Origin: Paramacrobiotus metropolitanus | Lineage: Eukaryota; Tardigrada; Eutardigrada; Parachela; Macrobiotidae | DNA length: 64,000 nucleotides | Assembly (NCBI RefSeq): GCF_019649055.1 | Contig: NW_026570291.1 | Span: 673,891 to 737,890, forward strand | Direction of reading: 5' to 3' | Part shown: positions 62,456 to 64,000 of the stretch, piece by piece | How positions within the stretch are numbered: the stretch's first letter is position 1 | How the letters are laid out: the number at the start of each line of letters is the position of its first letter | Notes under the pieces: model-generated | Database searches by the model: none | Told to the model about the DNA's origin: nothing | The model's input: the letters and a program-made list of their open reading frames with translations, nothing else | Position numbers and translations under genes: made by a program

Positions 62456-63042
62456 TTACTATTAACGTACCATGCAATCGTAAACGCGGTCGCGCAACCT
62501 TCGGTGGATACCGGTAGCGCGCCGCGGTCGTTGCTAGTATATATTCCCTCCAGGTTTTTCTAAATTTGTGAATGTGGCCGGTGACCGGCGAATGTGACGC
62601 TCAAAAATTACTAAAATGCACACATGCACGGTCGCCGTAAATTCTCACGCCCTGTGTAATGTGTGATGTCCGTGCACGGGTCACTACATGCGCATATTCG
62701 CGGCAATGTTTTTTGTCTAATGCAGCGTGAGCTTTCGTATTTAATTATTCTGGCGGCAGTTTTTAAAAGATCGACTTATTTGAGACGCAGCTTTCCGAGT
62801 TTAGGTCCCAGATGTCAACAGTAAGAGCAAAAAGATTTTCGTATCGTATTGGTGAAGTTGGCAGGAAGGGCCGGAAAAGCGTGCGTAGTGAAGTTTTGCC
62901 TTTTTACAGGCGATAGTTTTCGTTATTAGTATCAAGATGAATGGTCCCTAATGAGAGTTTCAATATACTGTACGAAGTACTCGTTTTGCTAACCTTTTTG
63001 AATCTGTACTAAACGCTCTGTATTCTAATATACAGAATGCAC
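62456..63042. other. no gene seen
   Basis: Moderate GC sequence after the minisatellite, with no open frame of note and no recognisable RNA gene. Confidence 0.4.
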
Positions 63043-63193
63043 GCTGGCCGTATATAAAAAATGGTCGTCACACATATCTGTAAACGTCACACTGTCGCTG
63101 TGGCCGTCACACTAATGGCCGTCATACAAATGGCCGCCACACATTTTGGCCGTCACACATTTTGGCCGTAAAATGGCCGTCACATAAAATTTG
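63043..63193. repeat. GGCCGTCACAC microsatellite-like array
   Basis: The phrase TGGCCGTCACAC(A/T), with spacers of 5-20 bp and small changes, occurs about eight times. Its TTTGGCC core recalls the 49.7-50.35 kb element. Confidence 0.8.
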
Positions 63194-64000
63194 GTTTCCA
63201 TTAATCACCGCCTCTCTTTATAAGGTGTCCAGGGGCACGGTAGTCATGTACAAGTGCTGCGCTGCCTACTTAATTTTCAGGAATAATGAATGTCTCTTTG
63301 ATAATCAACGTTAACATTTTGCATCCCGTTCTTTACATCTTACTCACATGTATCCGACGGCGCTCGGTCACCGGCACCTCACTTTAATCAGTTTAATGGG
63401 TGAAATGCACAGTGACCGTTTATACTTGCGGTTTGTGGTAACCGTCGGTTATTTTGTTTGGTTACCGGCGCGACGGTACCTTATCACTACTTCCTATATT
63501 TGTCACTGAAATGTGTTTGGATACTGCAATCGCCCCAAGTGACTGCAATACAAAGTCTGGAATTAGGTACGCAAAAAGTCATAACTGAGGGGATGCGACA
63601 AACGCAATGCCGGAAGGAACAAGCTGCGTCCTGGCCTGACAGCAGTGCCGCTACGGCGATACCGTAATCTACCCGCTCCTACCGTATTTAAAATCAGTTC
63701 CAGTTGCAAAAATTTTGGTAATCTGGTCCGGAAAGTTACCGCTAAAAACTGGAATGGTGAGCAAATTATACAAACTAAGCTGATACCCGTTATTCGTCAC
63801 AGAAAAATTTGGAAACTGTATTAACTATTGTCTAGCAAAACCGTACTTCCTGAATTATCCAGACCTCTGTAATAAAATGAAAATTTTGTGAGATTTACAT
63901 ATGAAAATAGTGGAAGTTATCTAGCACGCTGTACCATTGATTTCATACGCACAACACAGTAATAAAGCTCATTGGCGAAATTTGTTAAACGCCCCAGGGT
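63194..64000. other. no supported gene
   Basis: A 69-codon plus frame at 63458-63667 has no homology I recognise. AT-rich to the window end. Confidence 0.4.

Overview
This is a stretch of an intron-rich animal nuclear genome. The conserved genes look ecdysozoan, and I think a tardigrade of the Hypsibius type is likely. The pointers are a chitin deacetylase, a GnRH/AKH/corazonin-type receptor and a secreted intradiol dioxygenase, a microbial-type enzyme known as an acquired gene in spider mites and tardigrades. Introns are mostly 60 to 500 bp with GT..AG ends; the longest is 3.4 kb. The organism call is inference; the gene calls rest on exon-by-exon translation and splice-phase agreement.

Layout. 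1-489: left end of a Ty1/copia retrotransposon on the minus strand (LTR plus start of gag). 1139-3028 (+): Lifeguard/TMBIM gene, 3' exons. 4273-6111 (+): mitochondrial inner-membrane peptidase Immp1. 6783-11463 (-): PHTF gene. 14322-16422 (-): secreted intradiol dioxygenase with a Thr-rich, six-cysteine N-terminus. 17527-19534 (-) and 20805-24136 (-): two small genes of unknown function. 25754-33598 (-): seven-exon peptide-hormone GPCR. 35458-38166 (-): chitin deacetylase with a long sequon-rich N-terminal region. 39713-45250 (-): gamma-tubulin complex component (GCP5/6-like) with a split tRNA-Leu in its last intron.

From about 46 kb to the end the character changes. There are decayed non-LTR retrotransposon 3' ends with a zinc-knuckle/RPD endonuclease-like tail, one nested in another with a visible target-site duplication. 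There is also a TTCGGCC-rich inverted element, a processed ERK pseudogene, foldback hairpins, a triplicated ~220-bp repeat and two minisatellites. One multi-exon gene candidate of unknown function lies at 51.0-51.8 kb (+), with possible further exons to 53.5 kb.

The genes are not an operon and show no shared pathway. Two sequence-wide patterns stand out. Four otherwise intact conserved genes each carry one or two single-base frame breaks, mostly at homopolymers, which looks more like assembly indels than gene death. There are also at least six perfect inverted repeats whose arms are separated by exactly one base. I found no CRISPR, bacterial operon or viral replication module.
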